This document shows, one piece after another, positions 30,593 through 36,464 of a stretch of DNA of 36,464 bases. Position numbers and translations under genes: made by a program. Below the pieces are notes generated by a model. It was given only the letters and a program-made list of their open reading frames with translations, was not told the DNA's origin and did not search any database. How positions within the stretch are numbered: position 1 is the first letter of the stretch; every line of letters begins with the position of its first letter. Source of the DNA: a virus; IMG/VR virus record IMGVR_UViG_3300028920_000164, positions 1 to 36,464 of that record; one strand, 5' to 3'.

Positions 30593-31176
30593 ACCTCATC
30601 CTCCGGAAAATCGTTGATATACATCCGCAGACGGGAAAGCTCCTGGGCCGCCGATACCAGGGCCGGCCCCACCTCGTCGATAACGGCCAAAGCCTTTTTC
30701 TTCTCCGCCCGGATCCGCCGCAGACGCTCGGTTTTCTGGTTGTCCACCGGCGGCTCGACAGGCGTTTGGAGCATTACCCAAACGGCCGGCGCGCGGTGCC
30801 CGGGCAGTTTTTGGGCGATATTCTGGCGAACGAGCAGGCCCAGAAACTCCTTGGCGTATGCCCAACTGGCGCCGGCGAGCTCCTGGAGATCGGCGATCGT
30901 CACCCGTCCCCTGGCGCGGCAGATGGCCCACATCCGCTCCCTGATCTGAGGATCATCTGTCTTGCCCCGGTAAACGTAGACGCCGGGTTTGACACGCTCC
31001 AGCTCCCCGGCCGCACACAGCTCGCGGATTGCCCGAAAGAGTTTTTGTTTGCCTTTGTTCGTGACCAGGTCGAAAAGAGGGTGCGCCGCCACGTCCTGCT
31101 GGCGCACGGGCACACCGCCCGCGCCCAGCTCCTTGAATACCCGCCGGATCGTGCCGGCCATGCCGTTCTGGGCCAT
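30589..31176 (-). CDS. Double winged-helix early protein
   Basis: 195 aa, start overlapping the MuB stop (TGATG). Residues 1-70 ('GTIRRVFKELGAGGVPVRQQ', 'RAIRELCAAGELERVKPGVY') and 75-135 ('RERMWAICRARGRVTIADLQ', 'AYAKEFLGLLVRQNIAQKL') look like two winged-helix domains. The C terminus is a helical charged region. Co-transcribed with transposition genes, so probably a regulator. Confidence 0.65.
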   Translation of the reverse strand: MAQNGMAGTIRRVFKELGAGGVPVRQQDVAAHPLFDLVTNKGKQKLFRAIRELCAAGELERVKPGVYVYRGKTDDPQIRERMWAICRARGRVTIADLQELAGASWAYAKEFLGLLVRQNIAQKLPGHRAPAVWVMLQTPVEPPVDNQKTERLRRIRAEKKKALAVIDEVGPALVSAAQELSRLRMYINDFPEDEV

Positions 31177-31904
31177 CAGCTCCTCCCCGAAAGGCCCACC
31201 TTGCAGGCCTGCTGCGCGAGTTTTTCGTCGACGTCGGTGGTCTGTTTGGCGTTGGCCAATTGGACCAGGTTCACGATATCCCGGCGCACCAGCCGGAAGT
31301 CGCCGCCGGAGGCGTTAATGAAGATCTGCGCCACCGCGGGGGAAAACGCCAGGCCGGTTGTTTCGCGGGCATAGGTGATGGTGTCCGCCGCGGTGATGGG
31401 CTCGAATTCCAACTGCTGCCAGGTGCGGCTCCACACCCGCCGGCTGGACTTCATATGACTGTAGATGCCCTCTTCGCCCACCAGAATGATGGGCGCCGTG
31501 GTCATGTCCGTGATGTCGCGGACGATGCCCAGGAATTTCCGGGGCAGCTTTTCGAGCTCGTCGATGAAGATCGGCCGCGGACTGGGCAGGAGCCGGTCGA
31601 CGATCGCCTGGAAGCAGGGGCCCTTGCGGTGGGGGATCGAGGACTCCCGGGCGCCCAGCTCGCGCAGGAGGCTGCGCAGGAAATCCAACTGGCTGGTGTC
31701 CCACACTTCGCGCACCCTTAAGTAAACGCACCCCTTGCGGGCGGCGTACCACTGGGCCGTCCGGGTCTTGCCCCGGCCCGCGCGGCCGAACACCACGCCG
31801 AAGCGGCCCTCGCCTTCGCCCATCGATAGGCCGTCCATCAGCACTAGGAAATTGCGCACGTTGCGGGTCTGGCTGAATTTGGGCATGATCGTAATCGGCT
31901 TCAC
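31176..31904 (-). CDS. MuB-like transposition ATPase
   Basis: 242 aa starting at GTG (31902-31904) in a GTGA overlap with the transposase. Walker A 'GRAGRGKT' at residues 40-47 and Walker B 'PIFIDELEKL' near 115 define a AAA+ ATPase. 'TAPIILVGEEGIY' supplies a sensor-like segment. In Mu, MuB selects target DNA, gives target immunity and activates MuA. It lacks a long N-terminal HTH extension and is shorter than MuB (312 aa). Confidence 0.85.
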   Translation of the reverse strand: MKPITIMPKFSQTRNVRNFLVLMDGLSMGEGEGRFGVVFGRAGRGKTRTAQWYAARKGCVYLRVREVWDTSQLDFLRSLLRELGARESSIPHRKGPCFQAIVDRLLPSPRPIFIDELEKLPRKFLGIVRDITDMTTAPIILVGEEGIYSHMKSSRRVWSRTWQQLEFEPITAADTITYARETTGLAFSPAVAQIFINASGGDFRLVRRDIVNLVQLANAKQTTDVDEKLAQQACKVGLSGRS

Positions 31905-34096
31905 GTCGCGGCCTCCTCCATCGTGTTGGTTTGGTACATCGTGGCGAACACCACCCGGCGCTCTTCCCAGTAATCCCGGGCGCTTTCGAACTCCGGCGTG
32001 GTTTCGTAGTAGCGCAGGAATGCGCGCCACTGCTTGGTGATCAGGTGGCCCTGGGCCTCCATCTCCAGGATGGCCTCGTAGCGGTCGATCTCGCTCATGG
32101 CCTCCAGCCGGGTGCGCTGGTCGGTCGCCGTCGCCTCGGTGGATTCGGCCAGGTTGGCTTCGGCCTCGGCCATGATTTGCTGTTCGTCGGCGGGGGTCAG
32201 TGGTGCGGGCAAAGACTTTTTCTTGACCGGCAGCAGCTTCGCCTGGCCGGCCTCGATGCCGATCGCCGCCAACTGCCGGCGGTGCTCGGGCAGCACTTCC
32301 TTCTCCAGGAATTCGCAGGCCACGCTGGAGGCGGACTTCTCCTGGAGCTTCTTGTGCTCGATATGCCAGGCGAGCCGCTCGCGGTCTGCGTCCGTGCCCA
32401 GGGTTGTGGCCGCCGGGTGGGCTTTTTCCGTGGCCGGGGCCGTGCAGAGATATTCGCCGTCGCGGGTGAATACATGCACGGCTGTTTTATCCTGCAGGTC
32501 GTAGCGCACCGTGACCGGATGCCGCCGGCCGTAGAGGGCGGGATGGTAGTAATTCCGTCCCAATAGCGAGATGCCGTTGCGGTGGATCCGCCGGATCTCG
32601 ACACTCATCATCAGCAGGCGCAGCTCGTCCGGATCCACGCCGGGGCCTTTTTCGGCCTCGAAGAGCTCGGCCGGGGCGCGGCCGTCCAGGTGCCCCGCCT
32701 GGGGCCTTTGGACATATTCGTCGAACCAGGCCGCGATCGCCATGTGCGCCTGCGCCATCGTCAGCGCCTCACCGCCCATGATTTTCTCGTACACCCGGCG
32801 GTGCAGGCGCTCGCCGCGCATCATCCGCGGCGGTTTTTTCGCGATCGACGTGCCGCTGTAGGTCGGGCAGAAGCGCTCCAGCTCCGCGAACGTGCCGAAA
32901 AACCGTTCCACCGTCTTGGATTGGCCGTGGTAGGGCCAGGCGAAGATCGTTTTCATCCCCAGGCGCTCGAAGGCGCCGCTGATGCCGGACTGTGATAGGT
33001 CGGAGTTTTTGAAAAATCGGCTCTTAAACGCCCGACCGTTATCCAGGTAGGCCACGGCCGGGATTTTGCCCAGCCGCAGGATCGCGCGGCGCAGCGCGCT
33101 GGCAATGGCCTGGGTGTTTTCCGTCGGCATGATCTCCCAGCCCAGGGGATAGCTCGATTTCATGTCCTGCCACACGATGAGCGTCATGCGCTTGGGCTTG
33201 CCGGTCCAGGGATTGAGGATCTCGAAATTCAGCGCGTGGCCGTCGGCCACGGCGATATCGCCCACATTGATCAGGGCATAATCCCGCTCGATGTAGTAGG
33301 CGCACTCGTCGTTCCAGGCTTTAGCCCCCCGCCGCGTGAAGACCCAGATGTGATGGTTGTGGGATTTCCAGTCCCTGAGCCAGCGCCGGTAGGTGGCCTC
33401 GGAATAGCCGTTCTCGATGCCCATCTCCCCCATCACGGCCTTGGCCCGGCGGACCACTTCGGCGATCTTGCGGCGGTTGGGATGCAGGGCGATTTTTAAA
33501 AGGATTTGGCCCTGCTGCTCGCTGATGAGCGATTGTCCCCTGCACCAGGCGCCGCGACGATCGGCGAGCTGCAGGGTTTCGCCTTTAGCGCTTGCGACGT
33601 CCCGCTTCCATCCCTCGATCGTCTTCCAGGACACCGCCCCCAGCTTCTCGAACAGCGTCGGGTAGGCGATCCCGGAGTTGTAGGCCGTCATGAAATCCCT
33701 GCGCGCGCGGGCCTTCTGGCCATATTGGGCCTGCCGCATCCGCCCCATATAGATGCGAAGGAGGTCCGCCTTGGCCAGGGCCTTGTTGATCTGCCGCTGG
33801 CCAAGGGGTTCGGTGGCGGATTGGGGCGGGGTAGTAGGTAGGCTTGCAGGCTGGGCGTGCGGCGCGGGTGAATGGGTGGGTTGGAGCTGCTCCTTATAAT
33901 AAAGGCGCCGGATATCCTCGGGCAGGGTGTCGACCGGGAAATCCTTCCGGCATCCGCCGCGGACACATGTTTCGGTGTGAGGCCAGGATTCGCGGGCGGC
34001 TCGCTTCCTTACTGCCCGCTCGCTAACACCCGTAAGCGCTGCAATGGCGCTGGAATCCAGGACGTCCGGTGCGATGTTTAGCGCGGCCTGCGTCAT
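31901..34096 (-). CDS. MuA-like DDE transposase
   Basis: 731 aa from the ATG at 34094-34096 (ATGA overlap). An N-terminal HTH ('SSAIAALTGVSERAVRKRAA') with 'WPHTETCVRGGCRKDFPVDT' matches MuA's end-binding region. The catalytic core has D285 ('VADGHALNF'), D352 ('AYLDNGRAF') and E397 ('SKTVERFFG'); the D-D spacing of 67 equals that of MuA. The beta-barrel region and a MuB-interacting helical C terminus follow. It should bind the 21-bp end repeats and drive replicative transposition. No disruption seen. Confidence 0.95.
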   Translation of the reverse strand: MTQAALNIAPDVLDSSAIAALTGVSERAVRKRAARESWPHTETCVRGGCRKDFPVDTLPEDIRRLYYKEQLQPTHSPAPHAQPASLPTTPPQSATEPLGQRQINKALAKADLLRIYMGRMRQAQYGQKARARRDFMTAYNSGIAYPTLFEKLGAVSWKTIEGWKRDVASAKGETLQLADRRGAWCRGQSLISEQQGQILLKIALHPNRRKIAEVVRRAKAVMGEMGIENGYSEATYRRWLRDWKSHNHHIWVFTRRGAKAWNDECAYYIERDYALINVGDIAVADGHALNFEILNPWTGKPKRMTLIVWQDMKSSYPLGWEIMPTENTQAIASALRRAILRLGKIPAVAYLDNGRAFKSRFFKNSDLSQSGISGAFERLGMKTIFAWPYHGQSKTVERFFGTFAELERFCPTYSGTSIAKKPPRMMRGERLHRRVYEKIMGGEALTMAQAHMAIAAWFDEYVQRPQAGHLDGRAPAELFEAEKGPGVDPDELRLLMMSVEIRRIHRNGISLLGRNYYHPALYGRRHPVTVRYDLQDKTAVHVFTRDGEYLCTAPATEKAHPAATTLGTDADRERLAWHIEHKKLQEKSASSVACEFLEKEVLPEHRRQLAAIGIEAGQAKLLPVKKKSLPAPLTPADEQQIMAEAEANLAESTEATATDQRTRLEAMSEIDRYEAILEMEAQGHLITKQWRAFLRYYETTPEFESARDYWEERRVVFATMYQTNTMEEAAT

Positions 34097-34581
34097 CGTT
34101 CCGCCCCCCGCGATTCCATTTCGCTCAACAGCGCCCGCCGCCGCCGGATCTCCGCCGCGGTCTGGCGCTTGCGCTCGTCGAGCTTCTGGATCTCGGCCCG
34201 CAGCGCTTCCGGCCCGGGCATCACGAACAGCCCCACCAGGCGTCCCATCACCACCAGGGGAGCGTTGCTTTCGGTCGCATGGCAGAACGCCGGCAGGTAT
34301 TCCGCCGGCACGTAGCGCGCCGGTCCCGATTCCGGCCGCCGCGTCCACGAGTAGATCTGCTCCGCCGTGATCGAGGTGTCGCAGGCATGGCTCATCTCCC
34401 CCGCGATCTGGTGCACCGATAGCGGACTTTTCTTGATCGCACCGCGCATCGCGCTGCGAAGCCGCTCCGCGCATGCGAATTGCCCCTCGGGCGCCTTCTC
34501 GGCTGTCTGCCGCTCCAGCTCCCGCAGGTAATCGAAAATCGATATCTGCCGATTGTCTAATTTTTCCCGTCGTCTGGACAT
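34093..34581 (-). CDS. Early regulator-like protein preceding the transposase
   Basis: 162 aa from the ATG at 34579-34581 with AGGG upstream; a GTG two codons earlier is possible. 'NRQISIFDYLRELERQTAEK' leads into an HTH-like region ('SPLSVHQIAGEMSHACDTSI', 'AEQIYSWTRRPE') and a C-terminal coiled coil ('EIQKLDERKRQTAAEIRRRR'). It overlaps the transposase start and probably regulates the early operon or transposition. Confidence 0.6.
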   Translation of the reverse strand: MSRRREKLDNRQISIFDYLRELERQTAEKAPEGQFACAERLRSAMRGAIKKSPLSVHQIAGEMSHACDTSITAEQIYSWTRRPESGPARYVPAEYLPAFCHATESNAPLVVMGRLVGLFVMPGPEALRAEIQKLDERKRQTAAEIRRRRALLSEMESRGAER

Positions 34582-34609
34582 TGACACCCTGCCGCGTTTT
34601 GGATTATTG

Positions 34610-34846
34610 CTAAACCTTGGCGGGCCTGCGCGCCGACGGGCGCTTGGGGCGCAGGTAATAGTCCGGCCACAGCGCCTCGGGACGTTTCTCGATGGCCTTG
34701 GCGATCGCCGTCATCGTGCGGTGGCTCGTGCTGCGGCCCAGGATCACCTGGCCCACGTGTTGCTCGCTGCGGCCGATCCCGTCCGCAATGGCTCGCTGGG
34801 TGATTCCGCGCCTCTTGAGTTCGTACTGGATTTTTGCCGGTGTCAT
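34610..34846 (-). CDS. Cro/Ner-like HTH regulator
   Basis: 78 aa from the ATG at 34844-34846 (GGAGAGG upstream; a GTG two codons earlier is an alternative). 'QYELKRRGITQRAIADGIGR' and 'SEQHVGQVILGRSTSHRTMT' form the HTH. 'EALWPDYYLRPKRP' resembles the Ner C-terminal WP.RY motif. First gene of the leftward string and divergent from the repressor, the position of Mu ner, which shuts down early and repressor transcription. Confidence 0.75.
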   Translation of the reverse strand: MTPAKIQYELKRRGITQRAIADGIGRSEQHVGQVILGRSTSHRTMTAIAKAIEKRPEALWPDYYLRPKRPSARRPAKV

Positions 34847-34982
34847 GATCACACCTCTCCTCTGAGCCGTTTGGATATTTTAATAAAAGGTGGCGGGAAC
34901 GGTGACAAGAAAGACGATTGAATAGCCGATCGCTGTCATTTGGCTCCCCTGTCGAATTTCTGAAATTGTTTAGGCATAACGT

Positions 34983-35012
34983 TTAAATTACCTGAATGCG
35001 CAATTAAGTCAA
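34983..35012 (-). promoter_or_regulatory. Candidate early leftward promoter in the divergent control region
   Basis: On the minus strand TTGACT (35012-35007), 16 nt, then TAATTT (34990-34985). It overlaps the region just upstream of the repressor start, so repressor and Ner-like binding here could control both directions. The 34847-35027 gap is AT-rich and should hold the operators, but no clean operator palindrome was resolved. Confidence 0.45.
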
Positions 35013-35027
35013 TAGAAAAATATCTAA

Positions 35028-35582
35028 ATGCGAAACTTTTTTGAACGGCTATCTTGGCTGATTGATCGGTATGCTGCCGGAAAGCACACGGTTTTCGCCA
35101 AAAAGGCCGGCATACCAGTGAGCACCTTTCAAAAATATTTAGCTGACAAGATGCCGGTCGCAGAGCATCTCATTCGTATTCACGAAACCTATGGTGTTAG
35201 TATTGACTGGTTGCTTACAGGGTCGGGCGACCCAAGTCTTGATAGTTCCGAAGCAGACAGGGGCGTTGTAAGATGTTCAACCAACGTGGTCGAACTTGAT
35301 CACGCCGACATTATCAGCCGCTTCCGCGACAAGCCTTTTGCCCGGGACCTTAATTTCGACCTGGTCGAATTGGAAAACTTGAACGACGACGCCTACCGCA
35401 AGGTGGCGTCTTATATAAAAGGTATACTCGATGGTATCCGGATGGCGTCAGAACAGGGTGCCGGGTATGATGAACCCGAGCGCCGCAAGCGCGAGCGCCG
35501 TGTGCGTGGGGACCCCAACTACGATTCGGACCGCGACCGCCGATCCGGATCCGACCGCCGGCGTGCGGTTGGGGGAAATTAG
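35028..35582 (+). CDS. CI-like phage repressor
   Basis: 184 aa, the only rightward gene of the prophage. The XRE-type HTH lies near residues 15-45 ('GKHTVFAKKAGIPVSTFQKY') with 'VSIDWLLTGSGDP', the standard end of CI-type HTH domains. A helical region follows ('AYRKVASYIKGILDGI') and there is no S24 peptidase, so LexA-like self-cleavage is not expected. The C terminus is very basic ('RRKRERRVRGDP', 'RDRRSGSDRRRAV'). No Shine-Dalgarno precedes the ATG, so translation may be leaderless or weak, as for lambda cI from PRM. Confidence 0.8.
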   Translation: MRNFFERLSWLIDRYAAGKHTVFAKKAGIPVSTFQKYLADKMPVAEHLIRIHETYGVSIDWLLTGSGDPSLDSSEADRGVVRCSTNVVELDHADIISRFRDKPFARDLNFDLVELENLNDDAYRKVASYIKGILDGIRMASEQGAGYDEPERRKRERRVRGDPNYDSDRDRRSGSDRRRAVGGN

Positions 35583-35807
35583 CGCCTGCTGGCAGGAAAA
35601 GCGGCCCCGCCAGACAGGCGCACGGCCGCGGGCCGCCCAGTCGGCACAGCTATCGGCGGTTGAAGCACAGCAACGTCATTTCAATAGACTTCGCGAAATG
35701 AATCTCGACCGGACGGACAGGGCATCCTTTATATAAGACGACTAATGTGCTGTGGTTTATCGCTAAATCATAAACCTGTTCGTTTTTCATTTTTTTTCGC
35801 GCCAGGC

Positions 35808-35942
35808 GGTTCCGACTTATTTTTTTAGTCAAAACTTTAAGTGTGGTCGCTTCTATTTGATATAACTACATTTATCTGAAGCCGGAACCAACAATTCCTG
35901 GTTCCGACTTAAGTTCCGACTTTCGCAATGAAAGCCGGAACC
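35808..35942. repeat. Five copies of a GGTTCCG(A/G)CTT repeat in both orientations
   Basis: Plus-strand copies at 35808-35818, 35900-35910 and 35912-35922 (GGTTCCGACTT, the last with AGTTCC), and minus-strand copies at 35879-35889 and 35932-35942 (AAGCCGGAACC). Spacing is uneven. They could be operator or accessory protein sites of the right end, or form cruciforms. Outside these, 35583-36030 holds no supportable gene. Confidence 0.6.
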
Positions 35943-36030
35943 AGGCGCAAGCCAAAATTTCACCTCTAAGCCGGCACAATTCACCGACCACCCACAGGCC
36001 CGGACACCCCTGCTCCGGTCGCCCGAGCTA

Positions 36031-36132
36031 CCTGTATCCTTCAGGAGGGATAAGGGTTTACCGACAATTTGATAGGGAAATGGACATTGTACTGCAGGAT
36101 GAAGCGAGCGGGGTGCGAATCCCCAATACAGG
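36031..36132 (+). ncRNA. Candidate tRNA-like structured RNA
   Basis: CCTGTAT (36031-36037) pairs perfectly with ATACAGG (36126-36132), enclosing about 88 nt. Just inside the 3' strand lies a T-arm-like element: GGGG, 7-nt loop TGCGAAT, CCCC (36110-36124), one nucleotide before the closing stem. CCTT/AAGG (36038-36041/36052-36055) and ACAAT/ATTGT (36064-36068/36086-36090) could form the other arms. There is no 7-nt anticodon loop and no CCA, so it is not an ordinary tRNA. A terminator follows at once. Function unknown; a non-coding transcript is inferred. Confidence 0.4.
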
Positions 36133-36134
36133 CC

Positions 36135-36155
36135 GTGATCAAGCCGATCACTTTT
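36135..36155 (+). terminator. Intrinsic terminator overlapping an end repeat
   Basis: GTGATC-AAGCC-GATCAC followed by TTTT. The 6-bp stem and T-run would end rightward transcription of the structured RNA. The last two stem bases and T-run are also the first bases of the inner right-end repeat (36150-36170). Confidence 0.6.
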
Positions 36156-36170
36156 CTGAGATAGTGTGCA
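36150..36170 (-). repeat. Inner right-end transposase-site-like repeat
   Basis: Inverted copy of the 21-bp left-end unit with one difference (GTGTGCA for GCGTGCA), 180 bp inside the outermost right copy. Confidence 0.8.
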
Positions 36171-36201
36171 AATTTTTGATTTTTAAACCCCAAATCCGGC
36201 A

Positions 36202-36211
36202 ACTTTTCTGA
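36202..36211 (-). repeat. Partial right-end repeat
   Basis: ACTTTTCTGA matches the first 10 bases of the inverted end unit and then diverges. It lies between the two complete right-end copies and may be a degenerate third site. Confidence 0.4.
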
Positions 36212-36280
36212 TTTTTAGTATACACAAAACCTTCGGTCGCAGAATCCAAGGCAATAGATTGTAAGCCGATGTAATCTCAG

Positions 36281-36310
36281 CCAATCCAGCCCAATCCCAG
36301 CCAATCCCAT
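36281..36310 (+). repeat. Three 10-bp CCAATCC repeats
   Basis: CCAATCC begins at 36281, 36291 and 36301, exactly one helical turn apart, 20 bp inside the outermost right-end repeat. Such phasing suits a DNA-bending or architectural protein site; it may also be chance. Confidence 0.5.
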
Positions 36311-36329
36311 CCCAAAACACACCAAATCA

Positions 36330-36350
36330 ACTTTTCTGAGATAGCGTGCA
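36330..36350 (-). repeat. Outermost right-end repeat
   Basis: Perfect inverted copy of the 21-bp left-end unit, ending GCGTGCA at the boundary with host coding sequence. AATT follows outside, as it also precedes the left end. Confidence 0.9.
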
Positions 36351-36351
36351 A

Positions 36352-36464
36352 ATTAATAGCAAGCACGCCTTCTCGATCGCGGACAATGCCCTGCATATCG
36401 AACAGGACGGCAAGATCGCCAAGTTTGTGGAGCGGGTCGACCAGTTGACCTTCAGCGGCAAGCA
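36352..36464 (+). CDS. Interrupted host gene, 3' fragment: YdiF-like acyl-CoA:acetate CoA-transferase
   Basis: The frame reads LNSKHAFSIADNALHIEQDG then KIAKFVERVDQLTFSGK to the window edge without a stop. Family members of the YdiF/propionate CoA-transferase type have a similar 'GKLxIxxEGKxxKFxxxVEQITFxG' segment in the C-terminal half. The frame begins at the prophage edge, so the prophage probably interrupts this gene. The 15 bp left of the prophage are too short to confirm the 5' part. Confidence 0.6.
   Translation, partial: MNSKHAFSIADNALHIEQDGKIAKFVERVDQLTFSGK

Larger units (their letters stand above)
16..36350. mobile_element. Mu-like transposable siphophage prophage, apparently complete
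   Basis: Both edges carry the same end repeat in inverted orientation, beginning 5'-TGCACGC at the left and ending GCGTGCA-3' at the right, the TG...CA ends expected of Mu-type elements. Inside lie a DDE transposase, a MuB-like ATPase, a repressor, Gam and GemA homologues, and full lysis, packaging, head and tail modules. The right flank continues an unrelated host coding frame. AATT is present just outside both ends (12-15 and 36351-36354). Because AATT is palindromic it may be a 4-bp target duplication or merely an extension of the inverted repeat, and the expected 5-bp Mu duplication is not evident. No structural or transposition gene looks broken, so the element may be functional. Confidence 0.9.

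Noticed and set aside
35650-35832. 60-codon minus-strand frame in the right-end region
   Set aside because: Starts at TTG without a ribosome site, lies outside the leftward operon, crosses a repeat copy and shows no domain features.
36031-36132. Ordinary tRNA gene
   Set aside because: The closing stem and T-arm-like element fit, but there is no 7-nt anticodon loop, the length is about 102 nt, and the T-loop lacks TTC.
36070-36150. Cobalamin riboswitch (GATAGGGAA and GGTGCGAATCC strings)
   Set aside because: The two strings are too far apart and the conserved downstream GCCACTG box is missing; no B12 gene follows.

Overview
The window is almost entirely one Mu-like transposable prophage of about 36.3 kb (roughly 16-36350). 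It is bounded by inverted copies of a 21-bp end repeat and inserted into a host gene whose 3' part, resembling a YdiF-type acyl-CoA:acetate CoA-transferase, resumes at the right edge. The high GC content and the mix of DUF935, DUF3486, GemA, Gam and MuA/MuB families fit a proteobacterium, possibly a deltaproteobacterium/Desulfobacterota. That assignment is inferred from gene style only.

Layout. A lone rightward repressor gene (35028-35582) is divergent from one very long leftward gene string (34846 down to 251), in which most neighbours overlap by 1-4 nt (ATGA, GTGA, TAATG, TGATG). From right to left: (1) control and transposition: Cro/Ner-like HTH, a regulator, MuA-type DDE transposase, MuB-type ATPase; (2) early/middle genes: winged-helix protein, many small zinc-ribbon proteins, GemA-like DUF1018, Gam-like nuclease inhibitor, a membrane protein, a Com-like zinc ribbon; (3) a candidate promoter followed at once by an intrinsic terminator (24875-24997), then the lysis genes (M15 peptidase endolysin, LLH-type holin, membrane coiled-coil protein); (4) packaging and head: TerS (DUF3486), TerL, portal fused to a gpF-like domain, gpI-like protease with nested scaffold, decoration protein, major capsid, gp36-like and gpG-like proteins; (5) a tail without sheath or tube-contraction genes (terminator, tube, G/GT chaperones, 629-aa tape measure, tip proteins), so the virion should be a siphovirus like B3/D3112 rather than a Mu-type myovirus; (6) a secreted fibronectin-III-like protein at the left end.

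Cargo and oddities. A 3.9-kb lower-GC receptor-binding cassette (LamG/DUF2341 fibre, carbohydrate-binding-module protein, two accessory proteins) sits between TerS and TerL, bracketed by a perfect 38-bp direct repeat that restores both gene junctions. A 226-aa radical SAM protein is translationally coupled to the portal gene. A 962-aa glycosyltransferase-methyltransferase-glycosyltransferase fusion sits between the capsid gene and the gp36-like gene, just after a 25-aa Lys/Asp-rich peptide gene. Together these suggest phage-encoded modification of virion proteins or of a small peptide. The tail chaperone gene has an A AAA AAC slippery site with a perfect 9-bp hairpin 7 nt downstream.

The right end (35583-36350) has no convincing protein gene. 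It holds GGTTCCG-type repeats, a tRNA-like structured RNA candidate with its own terminator, and three transposase-site-like repeats.
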